Below are positions 12,720-25,290 of a stretch of 64,000 nt of DNA, piece by piece (position 1 is the first letter of the stretch; each line of letters begins with the position of its first letter). Under the pieces are notes generated by a model that saw nothing but the letters and a program-made list of their open reading frames with translations, ran no database searches and had not been told where the DNA came from. Origin of the DNA: Microdochium bolleyi. Taxonomy: Eukaryota > Ascomycota > Sordariomycetes > Xylariales > Microdochiaceae. The translations under genes were made by a program, and so were the position numbers. The DNA lies in NCBI GenBank assembly GCA_001566295.1, contig KQ964288.1, forward strand, positions 1 through 64,000. The letters run 5' to 3'.

Positions 12720-14401
12720 ATGGAGAGAAGCCCTGGTGGTAATCATCTCCACCTGTCGTCTCCCAAGACAATGGTCAACATCTCCCAGTACCAAAGATAC
12801 GCCTACACCAAGATGAAGTCGGACAACCTCGTGATCGACCCTGATACTCCCCCCGGAGTTGCCTCTTCAGGGCAGCATGAGGCTGTTCCAAAGTCGGCCT
12901 GCGACCGGTCCAACAACGATCATGTCAAGACGAACGTTAATCTCTGCTTTCGTCGCAATACCTACCTCGGCGCACTCCTGTTCAACATAGCCTCATTCTT
13001 GCTCCCGGCCTTGTACGGGACACTGTCGAAACTTTGGGTTGCAAACATCCATGCCTCCCTCGTTGTCACGACCGACAGCGACACATACATCGGTGTCTCG
13101 CCGAAGTGCTCAATGAGGGCCTTCCACGCGCTGCATGGGATATCATAGGCGACAAAGCCTCTCGGGACCTGGCCGAGCGACTGCGCCTTACGCATACCCT
13201 CATCGCATTTCAAGCCCTGCTAGGCTTGATCATGAGCATCGTGTTCGCTGCCGCCGCAGAACAGTTCGCTCAGAGCTTCGTACCTGTAGAGGCCAGGGCA
13301 CAGAGCATCACGTATATCCGCCTGTCCGCCTTCTCAGCGCTCAGCTCGACGATCGAGACAGCTGTCGCGGCCGGCACTAGGGCGCTGGACAAGCCTGATG
13401 TCCCGCTTGTCATCAGCTCTATCAAATTTGCGGTCAACATCCTGCTCGACATGCTGCTCATCTTGACCTTCCATGTCCCATCCGTGACACCAAGTGTCAA
13501 TCTTCAGGCTGGAATCCAGCTGGCGTGCAATTTGTCCTCTGCATTCGCTGGACTAGGATACTTCCTGTTGTTCCATACAAAACCGGCGATGAGGAGACTC
13601 AGCACAGAGCATGACCTCTCGGATATGAATGTTGCTGGGCCACTTCCAAGCACCAACCCAAGTGACAGAAACAGCAATAGGAGCGTGGTACCCACCTGGA
13701 CTGCGCTCCTCGTCCTCGCTCGCGCTGGTATCTTGACGTTCTTCGAGTCGCTGATCCGCAACACCCTATACCTCTGGCTGTTAACAACTATCGTGGCTCT
13801 GGGTAGCACATATGCCACGGCGTGGGGCATCTTTGACACCATCCGCTGGAGTCTTGTCATGGTCCCCGTGCAGGCTCTCGAGGCGACGTCGCTCACCTTC
13901 ATTGGCCACCGCTGGGGCAACTGGCGACGAAGCATTAGCAGGAACATGTCCACATCATCCGCCTCCACAAAGACATCAGCCAGACCCGCAGACATCTTCC
14001 ACATCACCAAGCCCGCTCTTATCTCTGTGGACTGCGCACTCACCGTCGAGTTGCCCCTGTGCATCTTCCTCTCCGTCTTCGGCCCCCGTCCTTTTGCCAT
14101 GTATCTGAGCGGCGGCGCCGCGCCCGTCGCCGACGTCACGGCGCACATGTGGCGCACGATCGACTGGTGTTACGTCTTCTATGCGGTGTCGACGCAGCTC
14201 GCGACGGTCCTACTCGCAACGAGGCCCAAGTGGTATCTTTGGCAGAGCCTGGCGAGCAACCTACTGTATGTGCTGCCGTGGGCGATCTCGTGCCAGGTTG
14301 TGGATCTCGCCGAGGCCGATGCGTGGAAGTATCACTCCCTGGTGTTCGGGGGCAGTCTGGTGTTCAGCTTTGTGGATGTCCTGGTGGTGGATGGTCTGTG
14401 A
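12720..14401 (+). pseudogene. MATE-like multi-spanning transporter, 1-nt frameshift
   Basis: The upstream frame starts at ATG 12720 and carries the soluble N-terminus plus the first membrane segment (LLFNIASFLLPALYGTL). It ends in TTDSDTYIG. The downstream frame continues with AEVLNEGLPRAAWDIIGDKA, followed by several hydrophobic spans and the ALDKPDVPLVISSIKFAVNI helix, which resembles MATE-fold exporters. The frames join smoothly if one base is restored near 13,097. No GT-AG intron is needed at that point. MATE proteins are cation-coupled exporters of small molecules in the plasma or vacuolar membrane; the substrate cannot be told. The 1-nt loss may be a real mutation or a sequencing error. 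The rest of the coding sequence looks well preserved to the TGA at 14,399. Confidence 0.68.
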
Positions 14402-17400
14402 GCTTGGACTCTGTGGAAGGGGCGGGCCAGGTTGGAGAAATTACACCAGTCTTGACGATCGGATACTAGTAAGATACAGCATGTAGGATTCACAAACCTC
14501 TGCGTAACGTGGCGAAGGTTTGGGATGGTCAGAGGTCCGTTGCCTTCCCTGGTCCCTGGGGTGATGATGGCTTCTATCAAAGAGCTGTTGCGAAAGTAGA
14601 GCTGGCAGGAGAAGGCAGAAGTGTGGCCTCGATCCTGAAAGACCACCAACCTTGCGGCAGAGCCTCGTGATCTTAGCAGCGATTTGGAAGAAAGAGCTCT
14701 GGTACATCCTGGCATAAAAGCGCGAACCTTTACCCGCTACCCTGCTCAACTGATCTCATATTGCTAACCATGTAGGGCAAGCTCGGCATGCGTATCGTAA
14801 ATGCGCTCGAATTCTAGGGTGTTTATCTACGCGTAGGTCGTTCTCCTCGGTCAAGAACTACTGGTATTCCTTTTTCAACTCATCCATCAAAGAGAGCGGA
14901 CACTGTCAAGCGCGAGAAAGACTCACTATGAACGTTCGCTGGTTACCTTTATTGTTGTTGGAGCGGGGGTACGTGGTACTGTATTGGAATTGGCTTGTGC
15001 GGCGGCATTCAGGTGGATTCTGAGTCTTAGGCAGTTATAGCGAAGGCTGTAGCGCTTTTGTGGTGGCGTAAGATGTGCTTGGACTTCGTTCTCGCAAGGT
15101 GACAGCTGGCTCCTTCCTCAATACTGCATAGTTCGTGACGGCCACGACGATCATAGCGCCACGATTGAACCTATCCAAGCACAACCAGATCGACGCGATG
15201 CTGAGCCAAGACTTGGAGGATCCCAAGCTTGCAGAATCATTCGGTTGTTCCGCCCGGACCGGTCACAGATTACACCAAGAACGACAGAGCCCATCGATAA
15301 CCACTAACACATTCAGAATTCCCTCCAGCCCTCTGCTATGCGTCGGACGAGGTAGCCATATCACACTATATATACAGGATATACTACGAAAGAAGCTTCC
15401 CTTGCAGGCTGATATGTTTCGAAGCGGAATGCAGGATTGGCTTCCTAAGGAGACCGGAGTATACGTATCTCTTTCCGCTAGTGGCCGGACACTTAAGGCC
15501 ATCGGACAGTTGAGAAAGAACCTATTGACGCGGTACTTGGCAGCATGATCCAGAGCTACGTGACTTATACATACGCCGAGTATCATTTTTTTCTAGCTGG
15601 AATAACTTATCTGTATCAACTAGTCTAGTTATCATAAGTAACATAGACAAAGACCTATAGGATAGTATCCTCTTATGTTTACGCCTATCAGGGTAAATAA
15701 GCGAAATTGTGACGTTCGGTATCAGATACTACCAGTATATACCGTCAAAGGTATTCTTCTGCCACCAATCTATACGGGCCCTACCGTCGCTACTCGGTTT
15801 AAAGATTTTATTCACTGACTGCTCCGATACTGGCGTCTATAGCTAGAGCCTAGATCGATACTCGTCATGGGCAATGCGAGCTGGTATAATAAGGATAGCA
15901 TTGAAGAGATTTGTGCATTGAAGGGCGTCGGGTCCTCTTCTCACCACAATACTATCTCTGTGGTCCGTGGGCACAGTCGGGGGTGTTCGTTGGATACAAG
16001 TGCACCCACGATCATTGCAGACGAGAATTTCAAAGGCTCTTTGTGCATAGACTAACAAGATTCATGATGCCACTGACTCAGGACGGTTTGTCCGGTTGCT
16101 ATCGCTAAGCAACCGGGTTTTCCGAAGGACCACGGGAACCAGACTCTTCGCATGAAGATGCGAACTATGTGAGTTGACAAGGGTTGTGCCAAGAGTCAGA
16201 AGTTCTTTAAGTCTGGCAGGTGCGGCAGATGGGATTTAGGGTTTGGGAAACAGCCTCCGCACTGGCATCAATCAGATGACTGCCGGCTTTAATGCATTCA
16301 GACCAGATTTGAAAATCGTCATTACCAATGCTACTGATTCCACATGAATTACCATCGACCAAGTGGACTGAAAACAAGAAGTAAATTTAATCAGGGCCCG
16401 CCGCTCGCAGTCTGTCATAGTTGGCGATCAGCTTCAGTCCCACCCCATCTTCCGATCTCGCAGGTCTGCGACAGTGAATTGTTTTTTGACCGCCCTGGTT
16501 TCTGGATTCCACCCTCGCGCCTACTACGAGATATCGCGATTCCTCTCTCGCCGATGTTCCAAAGGTGAGGCATTCCGGCACCTCACAGCTATGCGAGTGC
16601 AGTGTGCTCAAGCAAAGATGCATGCTGCCTGTGTAATGCGCTGATTGACGCCCACGGAGAGATGTTCACGCCACGGTGTCACGGTGTTATACATCCTGGA
16701 TGGAAACGACCATGTCTAGCTGGCTCGTCAAAGTGGGCAGCAGCCATGACAGCGTTAACTGTCAAACTGCAACAAGCAATTTCGGAGAGCGTGCGAAGCA
16801 TACTACACCATCGACAGCAACGCCGCTACTGCCCTCCTCTAGAAAGCGCACTCTCAGGGCTGAGGTGGGTCGTTGTCAACCGTACATCTGCCCTTAAGCA
16901 GGTCAATCGGACGCGAAGTGCCTGGAGTCCCGTCTGACAACCTAGTTCTGTCGTTTGTGGCTGCTCCCGATCAAGCCAGCTCCACCATGACTGGAGTCGA
17001 ATCTCGCGGGGAGAAAGTCAACGAGCTCTGCGAGCTTGAACCTGAACATAGAGTCTTGCTCCAGCCCGGCCGACCTTATCTTTACCAACCCGCCACACGC
17101 CGTTGGAAAGGCCTGTGGCTTCAAAGCCGGAGCCTGTTCATTTCATCTAGAACATCCCCACGATGCTAAGCGTCAGCGTCATCACGCCCCGGGGAAGCAA
17201 AGCTTGAATGAGCACAACAACTCAGGTGTGATCTACATGATAACATATACCGACATGAAAGATAGGGTCTGTGCTGAAATAGCCTCGAAACGTTCGAGTG
17301 CTTCCGAGCTCATAGTTCCAGACAAGACAATGGAGAAAGGCACGTGCCTCGAGGTGAAAGATGAGAGTGGAAATATTCGACTGGGTCTCAGCAGCGGGGA

Positions 17401-18128
17401 AATCGTACTGATCCAAAGACATAGAAAGTCAAGTTGACGTATAGCAGTGTGGTCGTCGAAGACCAGCCATCATGCATCAGGAACAAAGTGTTAGGCTTGT
17501 TATTGCGTTCCTGAGATAGTATTCACAACGATTATGTGCTGGACTTGGTCAAGTCCATTATAAGTGATCTTGCTACAACTCGACGTTTTGCGAGCTCCTA
17601 AATGGAGTTGAGCTTTGAAGGATTCTGCTCACCTGGCGGAAATGCCGAGTAGAGTGGTCCTAGAATGAAGTTCTGCTTGTCCAAGACATCCGACCACAAG
17701 GACAGTCTCGTAGGCGGAGACTTGTTCTAGGGGCTGAGACATAGTCTTTGAGACGAGGGTCTTATGTGAGGCGATGACAGTTTCGAGGTCGAGAGGTCGA
17801 TGCAGAGCAGCATGTATTCGCTGAAGGTCATTGGTCTCTCAAGCCGCCCCGCTTCATCTCCCCTACCCGTGCCATGCTAAATGCGGCGCGTTGCGACGCG
17901 CAGCACCACCTGGCTGCATGGAAGTACCTTTGCAGTATCGCGTTGGTGTACAACTCAAGGCATGAGCAGATGCACGCAACAAGTACGAGCCTCAGATAAG
18001 GTTATAAGTCCACCCTCCGCCTCGCGACCAGGGCGCCTCGTGATCACCTCTAATGGTGCATGAGGCCATTGCCAACCTCGCCCTCACTCTGCAATAAAAC
18101 AACAATCGCTCAATAAAAAGACTTCCAA
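14402..18128. other. Gene-poor stretch
   Basis: Only short, unsupported open frames are present. A stretch around 15,560-15,840 is AT-rich with many TA steps. A frame at 15,911-16,108 has a CTHDHC...H-like pattern but no convincing family. Another at 17,036-17,437 is of normal composition but unrecognised. I see no gene I can defend. Confidence 0.45.
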
Positions 18129-19330
18129 TCAACTAACCTGCACCTCTATGCAGCTCCCCTCGTCACTATCACTCTCAATTAGCTCCACCTTGTCGTTGCT
18201 GCTGTCGGTGTCGTCATCTGTGCCGATGTCAGACCCCATCTCCCGCCGTACCTGTCTCTTTGCGCGTTCCACGTTTACAACTGTAACGAAGTCTTTGTTA
18301 GGATCTGGATCAACCTTACGGTGTTTAGAAGGCTTTGAAGCATCTAATGCAGCTTGCAGTCGGTCTTTTTGGTGTTCTGCGGTAGTGGAACGGAGGTTCG
18401 AAGTCCCAATTGCCTTCGCCACCTTTTGTAACAGCTTTCTGCATGTTGCTGCTCCGAGCGCAGGATCGCATTTTATCAACATCTGATGTAATGCATGGAT
18501 GTCGCGACCTGCTTCTGGTGTTTTGACGTCAATTGCGCATAAAGGCGTTAAAAAAACCCGGTTCCAGAAACGTCATTTCGGCCTGATCTGGGCCATTTTG
18601 AAGTGTCAACCGAGACGCCTCAGGGTTCAATACCACAAACCGGGAGCTCAACACCTTTGACCTCTTACGTGGCCATACTCCCGTGCCTTTGAAGCCAGCT
18701 AAGACGTTCTCCTTGTTCATCTTGTTCTTGCGCGCAAGTTGATATGCTTTAAGAAACTCCCGCTTGTCTGGGGTCCCGTTCATGGTGTTATATGAGACCA
18801 CTGTGACCGCCAGCCGGTACGCTGACTTTACCGCCGAGAATACGCCTACGTCAAGTGGCTGAAGAATATGTGAGGTATGTGCCGGGAGGTAAATCAGCCA
18901 GAACTTGTTGATAAAGCATTCTGCCATGAATTCCTCCGTTGTATGCGACTTGTGGCCGTCCCGAAGAAGGCATCGCCATTACCCAGGAATGGCAGGAACG
19001 GGTTTGGGAAAGAATGACTCCTTGAGCCATTTCAGGGCAATGTCGTTGCTGGTCCACACATTTGGTGATGTCTCAAAACACCAATGCTTCTAGTTATCGA
19101 GGTCGGCGTTGGGAAACCACTGTTGTTGGACGGATGGGCCCTTGAAGACAACCGATGGAGGGATAGAATGATCGCCTGCAGAAATGGCCTTGGCTATCGT
19201 AATTCAGGTCCTTCTGGCACCGTCTGTTTTCAATGTAAGCTTGTAGAGGGAAACAGAGACCACGAAGCCATTATGACCTAGGCCTTCTGCCACTCCACAC
19301 TCGTCTACGTTCTAGATGTTCTCGTACCGT
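18129..19330 (-). pseudogene. pogo/Fot-type transposase relic
   Basis: Read on the minus strand from about 19,330, broken frames give NVDECGVAEGLGHNG, VVFKGPSVQQQWFPNADLDN, then NDIALKWLK, then the intact stretch MAECFINKFWLIYLPAHTSHILQPLDVGVFSAVKSAYR split over frames. These are the DDE-domain landmarks of pogo/Fot/Tan transposases; the LPAHTSHILQPLDVGVF block is diagnostic. The last piece (18,482-18,129) is the acidic C-terminal tail with the MLIKCDPALGAATCRKLLQK segment. The N-terminal helix-turn-helix half was not found, so the copy is truncated as well as frame-broken. Terminal inverted repeats were not identified. It cannot encode an active transposase. Confidence 0.82.
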
Positions 19331-19689
19331 ACTCGCTTGCGTTCCAATGACGTCAACCGGTGGAAAAAAATGTTAATATTGGCCTTGCAGGCACCTTCGT
19401 ACCGTCTGTATTCGATAAGTCGTGATCTCGAGGTTTTCAAGGCTGGTTTTGGCGGATGAAACGTTAGGAGCACTACTAGCTAAGGTGTGCGGCGGGGTTG
19501 TCGATCGATAGCAATCGCATTGCGAAGTACTTGAACTACTTCAATGGTGCTACATAGTGCGCTTGGTCGAGGGCCTATGACACTATATAGGCTTCCTGGT
19601 TGAGAGTGACGGAGAGGGCTTGTCGGACTTGGTATTTTTGGCTGAAGGTTGGAACCGCTGCAAGGCGACGGCGAAAGTGGAAGTCGAAG

Positions 19690-20880
19690 CCTAACGTTAC
19701 GCTGGCGTTAGCAGACCGCAGCGACCCCGACGTATAGCGCTACAGGAGCCGTGGAGAAACGCGCAAACTGGAGATCTGTTCTGCGCGTCCATGGGTAAGC
19801 ACCGGGTCGCATGCAACGGCGGCCGCGCAGCGTTACTCCTAAGCAAGCGATTCGACGTTGACCGACTCGAGAAACGACAGGGGAAGGACTTCTGCTGGGT
19901 AATATTTGGGGCAGGAGAGGCCGCCATCACGGTCTGGTCTATCTCCTCACCAGTTCAGGGGCCAAAAGGACCGTGGATAAGCCCCCTCGTCGGCCTTGCT
20001 GCGGAACCACCGCAATGCCGTCACGTACTATTTGGAGACTTCAACGTACATCATCCCGCGTGAGATAGCCCTGGGGGGTCATTGGTTGGTGCAACGGAGC
20101 TATGTGCGCTCACGACGCGCTGGAGACTCGAACTCGCTACCCCGTACGGGGAGGTAACGTGGTCGAAGAAGGGGGCACGGGACTCGACAAAGGACCTCGC
20201 CTGGATCTCACGGGGACTCCCGGTTTTCTACGGCGGCGACGCTGGTCTCGAAGGGTCGGACCACCGCGCGGAACGCCTGAGCGTAGGGGATGATACGGTT
20301 ACCGACGTACCAGGGGATCCGGAAGGCTGGAACTGGCAGATGCTTGATGTCGACGTAGCGGAAGCGGAGGCACTCCGACGATTCCGGCAACTCGCCCCCC
20401 CCCCCCCCCCTTACGACGCCGGCGGAGCTAGACATGAGAACAGACTGGGTGGTACAACAGCTCACCCTCATCGCGGACGCTGCGGCACCACGGAAGACCA
20501 GGGCCACAGGGAAAGGGGCAGACTGGTGGTGCCCGGAAACGAAGGAGGCCTGCGCGGAGGCAAGACGGTGCCGACACGCCTTCCTTGCGAATCCGAATGA
20601 GACACAAAGACCCTATGGAACGAGGCGGTGACAAGACAGAGGGAGCAGATCACAGAGGCCCAGGCCCGGCGGTGGCGACAATGGGTCGCTGCGGCCTCAC
20701 AGCGCGACAAAGATATCTGGGCTTTCGAGAAGTGGGCGAGACTAAAAAGTATGACGCCGAAGGGGCTCGGAGGCATGCCCGAACTACGACAACCCGGAAC
20801 CGAAGAGGTAGCGAAATGACACCACGAAAAGCCGCGGTACTAGCAGAGCGCTTCTTCTTTTGAAATCGAGGTCAAGAATC
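19690..20880 (+). mobile_element. Tad-like LINE fragment (endonuclease domain of ORF2)
   Basis: Consecutive frames read as the endonuclease/exonuclease/phosphatase domain of a fungal non-LTR retrotransposon: LFGDFNVHHPA followed by a stop where Trp is expected, then STKDLAWIS, then EGSDHR. Downstream is the linker preceding reverse transcriptase (QREQITEAQARRWRQWVAAA, GLGGMPELRQPGTEEVAK). No reverse transcriptase motif follows; the element is cut at about 20,880. A 17-base C run at about 20,395 and several frameshifts confirm decay. The copy cannot move by itself. Confidence 0.75.
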
Positions 20881-20924
20881 TCGAGATGCGGGAAAAGATC
20901 AACGAACGACTGGAAGTCGTCTAT

Positions 20925-21665
20925 TCATACTCCCCTCTCGTCCTGGAGGCATGGCGACACCGAGAGACAAAGCTCAGATATTCCGGAGCGCTGCGCTCGG
21001 ACAAATCGCGCGAGAAATTCGGGGGGAACTAGGAGGTCGGGCCAGATAGCCTCTCTTGCGATTCCGACACTGATCGATAGTGCAGGGGGCGGAGCCGATG
21101 AACTGTAGATCGCCGTAAGTGCTGCCTGTATTGTAGCCTGTACGAGACTGAGGTCGCACATGTTGGCGAGCGTTGACACCATTCTTAACCCTGTTGCTCG
21201 TCGAAAGGATCGTGCACCCCACGGAATAAAGGTGTCTGATATCTGGATGCTCTTCAGATTTTGGAGCCTGGAGAATGCGCTGGATAAGTATGCCGAGGAG
21301 ATGCCCGACTCTATGAAGCGTGCCTGCTCCAATGCAGAGTCCTGGAGCTTCCGATCGAGATTGGTCGAGCCGGCGACAGTTCTCGCCTCACCGGCTGCAT
21401 TACTGTGGTCGGAATCATGGTCGCCGATTGCGTCAGTTTCGGGGAGTCGGTCAAGGAGGACGTATTCTCCAAGAGCATCCTACCGAAGCTCGTCATTCCA
21501 AATCGTCGCTGTAGAGTCAGGAATGTGATTAAGACATACTATGACAGTCTCGACACATATCCGAAATTCCTCGTTACTCGCTATCTCGAGCAGATTCTCG
21601 AGGCTTGGCTCATACAGCATCACGCCCCGGGAGCAGAAGTAGCGCTGGCGGAAAAGCAGCCCTCT
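20925..21665 (-). pseudogene. F-box/LRR-like gene fragment
   Basis: Three overlapping minus-strand frames join into one protein-like path: SLENLLEIASNEEFRICVET (21,650 downward), LLENTSSLTDSPKLTQSA, then RLQNLKSIQISDTFIPWGAR and RMVSTLANMCDLSLVQATIQ. The pattern, a short 'hearing the neighbour' segment of NLLEIASNEEFR type followed by leucine-rich strands and LKSIQISDTF, is common in large fungal F-box-like families. The F-box helix itself and the C-terminus are missing. Its 5' end abuts the helicase relic at about 21,665 with no spacer, giving an apparent chimeric junction. Confidence 0.48.
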
Positions 21666-24600
21666 AGCTTCACCGGGAGCGTCGCTGTAAGTAAGACTAC
21701 CGGGCAGTCGTACCGGTATAGCCCCCTTGGCTCTATAAGCCTCTTCCGGTAGCTCACGTCCATAATGATCGTATGGCACTCGTCGATCAAGATCCGCCGT
21801 AGCAGCCTCCGGCTCCGCAGCGAGTCTACGTAGCTACTGAACTCCTGGTTGCTTGCCTGGTCGGCACTGACGACGACGAGACTGGCCACACGCACGAGCG
21901 AGCCAGCCTCTCGACCCTCCTACTCCGCCGACCCCCACCGGACGCAGTCGACCCCGAACGACCGCGCCCTCGCAACAAGATCTTTACTCAGCGCTACAAA
22001 CGGGACAACGTCGAAACTAACACCGCCGCTCACCCCTCGCACGGCACTATAAATAGCAGACTCTTACCGCCGCCTATTGGTAGTACGACTACGAGCACGG
22101 AGCCGGTCCGCATCTACCTAATCCGGACCATCGCCTGCTCCTGCTCTACCGTCCGCCAGCGCGCCCCAGCCCCGATAATCGATTCGAGCACCTGCCGGGT
22201 CCGCCGCTGGATCTCTCCGACCGCTTCTAGGAGCGCCTTCCTCTACTTCTACAGCGGCTCTAGCCTCGGCTCCGTCGCCTCTATCGTCTCTATAGTTCTC
22301 GTCGTTCTAGTCCTACCTAGGACTTTATTCTTGTCGTCGGACGATACGATATCTATAGACTCACGCTTCCGCTTCCTCGTCTACTGCTAGGCCCGGTCCG
22401 CCGACTTATCCGGGCCCTACCCGTCCCAGCTAAGATACTAGTGCCAGAGCCGGCTAATCTCCCAGTAGTTTGCTACCATCTATAGCTATAGCTACCCTAG
22501 AAACTAGATATTAATCGTATAGTGTGCTCGTGCTATCGCACTACTATATGTTACTTATAGATCCCAGATCAGCTCCGTCCGGTCCTTCTAACGCTACTCG
22601 CCCGTCGCTTCGTCAAACTCCTCGTCCTCTAGCCCGAATCTATCGTCTCCGGCGCCGACCTCGAGCTCCTTCTACTATACGATAAGCCCCTAGATCGTCC
22701 GGCCTAGCTCGATCGCCAGATATAGATATACTAAAGTACCTAGTTCGACGCCTAGATAGCCTACAGTCGCTCCCTTAAGCTCCTTCGTTAGTACCTCTAC
22801 CCCCCACCGGCCCTTCCGACTGTCCTTCTAGAGCTAGTGCCGCAGCGAGTCGGACAGCTTCCGGGCCCGGGTCTCGTCGAGCAGTATCTCCTCGAACGGG
22901 ACCAGCCAGACGAGATAAGTAATAAGCAACTATCCGATCCGTTCTAGTAGAAATCGCGTAACCTTTCGCCTATAGCCTCGGATCGACTTAGCCTTATCCC
23001 GGTCCGTTACAAGCACCACCTACCCATCGAACACATAAACGCTCCGACTAAGCTACTTAGTATCGAGATACCGTACGCTTATAATCTCGGGTCCTCGCCC
23101 TAGCTAGCCCTCCTATACGTACGTTAGTAAGAGCAGCTAGCTCTTTAGCTTCCTAATCCCGTTCAGCCACTTAAGCGACCTCTCCCGGTGGTACTACTAC
23201 TACTACGCCGACTAGAGCGTCTCCGAGACGAGCTCGCCGATAATACATAGCCCGGCTTAGAGCCAGCTATTCTAAGAGCTAGTAATACACGATTTACTAT
23301 CTCCCTCGTATAACATACTATCGCTAATCTTATCGAGCCTAATCTAGTCGAGTAGTACCGCTAATCACCCGTAGAGTAGCCCGTCGAGCGTCGATTCGGC
23401 TATCGAGACAAGCCCTTACGCTATCCGCTAGAAGTCCTAGACCTCGATCCTAAACCTGTATAGCCGGAGCACCTACTTCCCGTCCTCCTAGATAATCCGT
23501 ACTATCCCGCCTTCCTTTACCCGGTAGCTTTTCCCGATCGTTATAAACTACGTGAGCGTACTGAATAGACTGTACAAGCCGTCTACGATCCACTACCGGT
23601 AACCGTTTAAAAAAGCGTCGAGATCCTTCCCCTATAGCTAGCTAGTCCCTTCCTCCTCCTCTCCGCCCTCCCCGGGAGCCTCCTCCTAGAGTAGGATATA
23701 CTCGAAGAAGTACTCGAGTAGTAGTATACAGCTACACTACGCTAGACCTACTAGAAGCGTTATAAACTCGGCTAGGGCGCGGAACCGTACTTAGACGGGG
23801 TTAATAATAAGTACAGCTATAAAATGTAGAAGCAGGTTCATAAACGGCCGGACCAGTACCTACTACATCAGCGATAGAACGTAGAACATAAAGATAGCTT
23901 CGTCTAGATAGTCTTCGTCGCCTACTACTCAGGAGCTCTCCTCTATCGTACTACCGAGTGCCTCTATAACAGCCTCGAGAGCGGCCCACTACTTATCGTT
24001 AAACTAGACCCGGTGCTTAACCCTCGCCTCCGCCCGGCCGAGCTAGAATACCTATACACAGTAGTAGAGATAGCGTCGCCAGTAGCTCTAGTATCTCTCC
24101 GTCGTACTTATCTCCTACTTAATACTAAACGGCCGCAGTAACGGCCGCTACAGGTCGCGGCTCGCTAGCTAGTAGAGCGTCTCGACGGGTACCTAGCTGA
24201 TCCGTCGGCTGCACCGCTCGATCTCCCTATCGAAGCTCTACCCTAGACGTACGAGCGCCGCCTCCGAATCCTCCCTGTCCTTCCGGGCAGTCCAGCTCAG
24301 CTTAGCCAGCTCCTTCGTCGTTAAGCCTAGCTCCGCAGCACGTCGCAGCTCCGCTTTATCCCTACCGGCCAGATACGCCGCCCAGCCTATCTAGCGGACC
24401 CACGGCGACTCGAAATCGACGCCGGCCTCGTGGTCGATAATCTGTGCTCTCTCAGCCTCGTCGGCTGCGACCTTAGCTTCGTATATCTCTATATAGGCCT
24501 CCCAGCTCGGCCCCGCGCCTCAGCTAGGTTCTAGCTCCGCCCGGACCGGCTGTACGAGCACCTCTCCCAAGCCTTTCAGTACTAGGATCGGCGCGTCTAT

Positions 24601-25290
24601 AATCCAGTATCGCGTATACTGCCTAGCCGACGAGAACGTCTAGAGTGTTATACCCTCCTAGCTACCGGGCCCGTCGTGCCCCTACTATCCGGTAACACGC
24701 TACATATTCCAGTATCGCGATATCCGTTTATGTAAGGCCGTGCCGGATTGACGGTGCGGCTGCGTATCGGCACGTGGTCGGTATGGTTGCGAGACCGTGC
24801 CGCCTCACGGTGCTGCACCCGTGCGCATAATCGTAGTGGCACTGTCCCGCTATCGATACGGCACCATTTCGGTGCCAGATCGCGAGGAGGAAACAAAGCA
24901 GTAATACGACCCCTACCAGCCACTCTTGACTACCTGACTTACCTCTTTATGGTGTGACCCTTACAGTTTACTACTTATCGTTAGATATCGGCACACCGTA
25001 CAGCGGAGCCCGGCCTGGACAGCGAGCTACTCGATCGCCTTACTACTATCTACCGGGACCTCCGCCGACTACAGGTCGACCAGCCCGCCGCTACCGGCTA
25101 CCGCCTCTATAATCGCGCTTACGAGCTCTAGAATACACTAGAGCTTATCGCCCTAAATCTGGTACGCCTATCGGAAGTACGGAGCAACATTAACGCCTAG
25201 CTAGATTACACCTTAGTAGCGCGAGTATATAAGAATATGCGCCGGCTCGTATAGCCAGACGTCTACTACCGCGCCCTCTAATACTACCAT
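21665..25290 (-). pseudogene. Telomere-linked RecQ-type helicase (TLH) pseudogene, RIP-like decay
   Basis: The pseudo-start is ATG at 25,290. Read with stops, the minus strand matches the right-edge gene step by step: GVNVAPYFR versus GANVAIHFR, LAVQAGLRCTVCRYLT versus LAVQAGFSCGACRYLT, SSARQYTRYWIIDAP versus SAARQLRRYWVVDVP, and SWEAYIEIYEAKVAADEA versus GWEAYMTAHEARVAAE. Further on are the helicase motifs PIGGGKS (Walker A, about 22,070), DECHTIIMD (DEAH-type box, about 21,775) and LLTATLP (motif III, about 21,700). The frame is full of TAG/TAA where Gln or Trp codons are expected, and the DNA is unusually rich in TA and CTAG, as RIP (CpA to TpA) would leave. The gene stops after motif III, and a 220-bp insert lies at 24,737-24,958. 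Confidence 0.88.
24737..24958. mobile_element. Insert in the TLH pseudogene, not RIP-mutated
   Basis: The TLH homology is interrupted between the CRYLT zinc-finger-like segment and the HDGPG segment. The intervening 220 bp are of balanced composition, lack the CTAG/TA enrichment of both flanks, and repeat a CCGTGCC/GGCACGG motif in both orientations. The right-edge gene has only some 15 codons here. The DNA therefore arrived after the mutation, or escaped it. No coding capacity or known family is recognised. Confidence 0.5.

Noticed and set aside
17036..17437. 133-codon frame of protein-like composition
   Set aside because: No motif, no intron or start context, and the opposite strand is also open over part of it.
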